Assembly (NCBI GenBank): GCA_027036655.1
Contig: JALWEC010000441.1
Coordinates: forward strand, 1 to 7,341
Length of the DNA: 7,341 bases
Source: Melioribacteraceae bacterium
GTDB taxonomy: Bacteria; Bacteroidota; Ignavibacteria; Ignavibacteriales; Melioribacteraceae
Direction: 5' to 3'
Below the pieces are notes generated by a model. The model was given only the letters and a program-made list of their open reading frames with translations, had not been told where the DNA came from and ran no database searches. Position 1 is the first letter of the stretch. Each line of letters starts with the position of its first letter. Positions 5,473 through 7,341 of this stretch are shown in pieces. A program made the position numbers and the translations under genes.

Positions 5473-7308
5473 TTATTCCGAAATCTTAAAGAGCGCCAAA
5501 GTTCCGTCCATATTAAGGATAAGGAGTTTTCCCTTTGCGAGATATTTGAAAAATGTAATGGGGGATTTTTCCGATTCAATCACAGTGGAATATTTCTTGT
5601 TATCCTTAATCCTAAATAGTGAATATCTGCCGGCGGTAAAGGTTAACCGATTTATATTTTGAACCTTATTCTCAATATCTGCCGAGCCGATATTTAACGG
5701 GAATGATTTTTTAAATTTGCCGTTTTTAATATCGGCAAGAATTAATTTTTTATCCGCGTCTTTTACGTATAATAATCTTCCGTTTTCCGCCACGCCAATT
5801 CCGGTTGCGTTAAATTTACTTGTTTCCCAATTGACCGTCCCGAGATTCTTGTCTAAAGAAATTAATCTTCCTTTTGATGTGGTAAGGAATATCTCTGACT
5901 TCCATTCCACAACATTCCCGGAAATTTTTTCTCCGCTTGTCTTAGAACTCCATTTCCAAAGGAGAGCGCCGTTCAGTACGTTGACGGCAAACAAGGTTTT
6001 ACCGTCTTCTATGAAAATCTGATTTTTCGAATAAAGAGGTTTTCCGCAGAGAGGGGAACTTGACAAACCGCTCTCCCAAATTTTTTCAAATGTTTCAACG
6101 TCATAGCAGAATGCTTTCCCTTCGGCGTTACCGAAAAGCGCAACGCCTTTTGAACCGGATGTTTTCTCCGCCATAGTTTTAACTTTAACGGGGAATTCAA
6201 AAAGGAGTAAATCGGTCGTAATAGGGGATTCAAAACCGATAGTTTGAAGCTGGTCGCCGTTTGCGGCATTGAGTGAAAACAAATCTCCCTGAAGCGTCGC
6301 GGCGATAAAATAGCCGTCAATTATGCCGGGATTAACTCGCGCATCCGCCAGCAAATCGTAATCGTAAAATTCCGAGCCGTCGCCGTCAAAGCAAGTCAGT
6401 AAACCATCGTTCCGGAGAACATAATATTTGCCTTTGTAAATTAAGGGGGCTACGGTAGTTTCGCTTGCAAGCCGGTTTTCCCACAGTTTTTTTACAAACG
6501 GCTGTTTTGAAATGAAAACGGGATTAATTTTTCTCGTGTTTAATAAATCCGAGTTTTTCGGGATAGCGCGGTTGAACAATGAATCTCCATTCTGATTTTC
6601 CACTACTACGGACGAATCGTTAACCCAAATTGAATAAAAAGATTCTTCTTCCGACGGATAGATAAAATAATATTGATTTGAAATTTCTTTCGGCGTGGAA
6701 TTTAGAAAAATCACCGGAAGTTTTTTCCCGTTAAAAGCCGCTTCAACATTTCGCCAATTATCCACTCGCGCCGGAGAGAAATTTGTAAAGAGAAAAACAA
6801 GCGATGAATCTTTAATATCTTCCGTTTCGCTATTCAGCAGGTTTTCCTGATTGGGCGAAAAATGTCCCGCGCTGTCGGAAAAAGGGGAAAGAAGATTTAT
6901 TCCGACAAAAGAGAAATTACTTTTTATATAAACGAAGTTTCTGTCGTCAAAGTATTCGTTGTAGTTTAATTCCGAATAAGGAGTGGAATATAAATCGGAA
7001 TAGGAAGGAAGTATTTTTACCGGAACGGAAAGTTCTTTTACGAATTTTTTCAGCGCCGCAAATTCTTTAAGGGAAGTATGTTCGGTCAGTTTTCCGGTTA
7101 TAATTATGGAAGCTGCGCCGTTATCGATAAGCTGAAGCGTATTGTCGCGGAAGGCGTCGTTTATTTCGGTTATAGCGGGATTTGCAATCCAGCCAACTTT
7201 AACCGCCGCTGTATCTGAGCTATCGACCGTTTCCGATTGACCGTAAAGCGGAGTAAAGAGAAGAATAATATTTATCGACAAAAGAATTAAAAATCCGTTA
7301 AGTTTCAT
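5473..7308 (-). CDS. Secreted protein: degenerate metallophosphoesterase-like domain plus PQQ/BamB-like beta-propeller
   Basis: This 611-residue protein starts with a Sec signal peptide: KLNG, a hydrophobic stretch at 5-19, and a likely cut after YG (residue 23). It is thus exported to the periplasm or surface. Residues about 36-210 follow the order of calcineurin-like phosphoesterases: IIITGKLTE (68-76) where GDLT is expected, VKILPSYSDLY (97-107) where GNHD is expected, FVYIKSNFSFVGINL (125-139), GHFSPNQENLL (148-158), and LFTNFSP (173-179) where a histidine is expected. The metal ligands D, N and H are replaced; only D105 remains, so it is probably inactive. Residues about 270-611 form some seven beta-propeller blades of the quinoprotein/BamB type, with units such as GDLFSLNAANGDQL, GKTLFAVNVLNGALLWKW and GRLISLDKNLGTVNWE. 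PQQ binding itself is not evident; a binding or scaffold role is likely. No Shine-Dalgarno is visible before the ATG. Confidence 0.75.
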   Translation of the reverse strand: MKLNGFLILLSINIILLFTPLYGQSETVDSSDTAAVKVGWIANPAITEINDAFRDNTLQLIDNGAASIIITGKLTEHTSLKEFAALKKFVKELSVPVKILPSYSDLYSTPYSELNYNEYFDDRNFVYIKSNFSFVGINLLSPFSDSAGHFSPNQENLLNSETEDIKDSSLVFLFTNFSPARVDNWRNVEAAFNGKKLPVIFLNSTPKEISNQYYFIYPSEEESFYSIWVNDSSVVVENQNGDSLFNRAIPKNSDLLNTRKINPVFISKQPFVKKLWENRLASETTVAPLIYKGKYYVLRNDGLLTCFDGDGSEFYDYDLLADARVNPGIIDGYFIAATLQGDLFSLNAANGDQLQTIGFESPITTDLLLFEFPVKVKTMAEKTSGSKGVALFGNAEGKAFCYDVETFEKIWESGLSSSPLCGKPLYSKNQIFIEDGKTLFAVNVLNGALLWKWSSKTSGEKISGNVVEWKSEIFLTTSKGRLISLDKNLGTVNWETSKFNATGIGVAENGRLLYVKDADKKLILADIKNGKFKKSFPLNIGSADIENKVQNINRLTFTAGRYSLFRIKDNKKYSTVIESEKSPITFFKYLAKGKLLILNMDGTLALFKISE

Positions 7309-7341
7309 TTTCGGCTCAATTGAAATTAGAGTTACCTATCA

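Noticed and set aside
5397..5619. Short open frames on both strands over the gap and the 3' end of the beta-propeller gene
   Set aside because: They overlap strongly supported coding sequence in other frames, lack ribosome sites and show no family resemblance.
1..7341. tRNA, rRNA or CRISPR array
   Set aside because: No cloverleaf-like segment, rRNA motif or regularly spaced exact direct repeat was seen on reading.

Overview
The window looks like a chromosome segment from a moderately AT-rich, Gram-negative-type bacterium of the Bacteroidota/Ignavibacteriota kind. That placement is an inference from protein style (a PspC-LiaF-like envelope pair, a secreted beta-propeller protein) and from the cassette-like units at the left end; no rRNA or marker gene fixes it. 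Strong Shine-Dalgarno sequences before some genes fit Ignavibacteriota slightly better than typical Bacteroidota.

Left part (1 to about 1490-1560): two consecutive cassette-like units. Each starts with GTT plus six bases and ends with the exact reverse complement of its own start: GTTGTTTGC (4-12) with GCAAACAAC (367-375), and GTTAGCGGC (496-504) with GCCGCTAAC (1460-1468). Between the units lies a 138-bp imperfect inverted repeat (367-504) built like an integron attC site, though its core bases do not fit the classical consensus beyond AAC/GTT. Unit 1 has no convincing gene. Unit 2 is filled by one AT-rich gene for an Mrr-type restriction-endonuclease-like protein, whose stop codon lies inside the terminal box. 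No integrase is in the window, so this may be the end of an integron-like array or a cluster of such sites without an integrase.

Middle part (1559-5345, minus strand): an apparent operon read right to left. It comprises a possible 24-residue leader peptide, a PspC-domain membrane protein, a LiaF-like membrane protein, an ABC transporter ATPase and an ABC-2 permease. Its genes overlap or lie close together (1, 14, 29 and 4 nt junctions). The likely theme is sensing of envelope stress coupled to export of a membrane-active compound or lipid. The leader region holds a 21-bp near-perfect palindrome and alternative hairpins that may regulate the operon.

Right part (5473-7308, minus strand): a secreted 611-residue protein. 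It joins what looks like a catalytically dead calcineurin-like phosphoesterase domain to a PQQ/BamB-like beta-propeller. It lies about 130 bp upstream of the leader ORF on the same strand and could be co-transcribed or separate.
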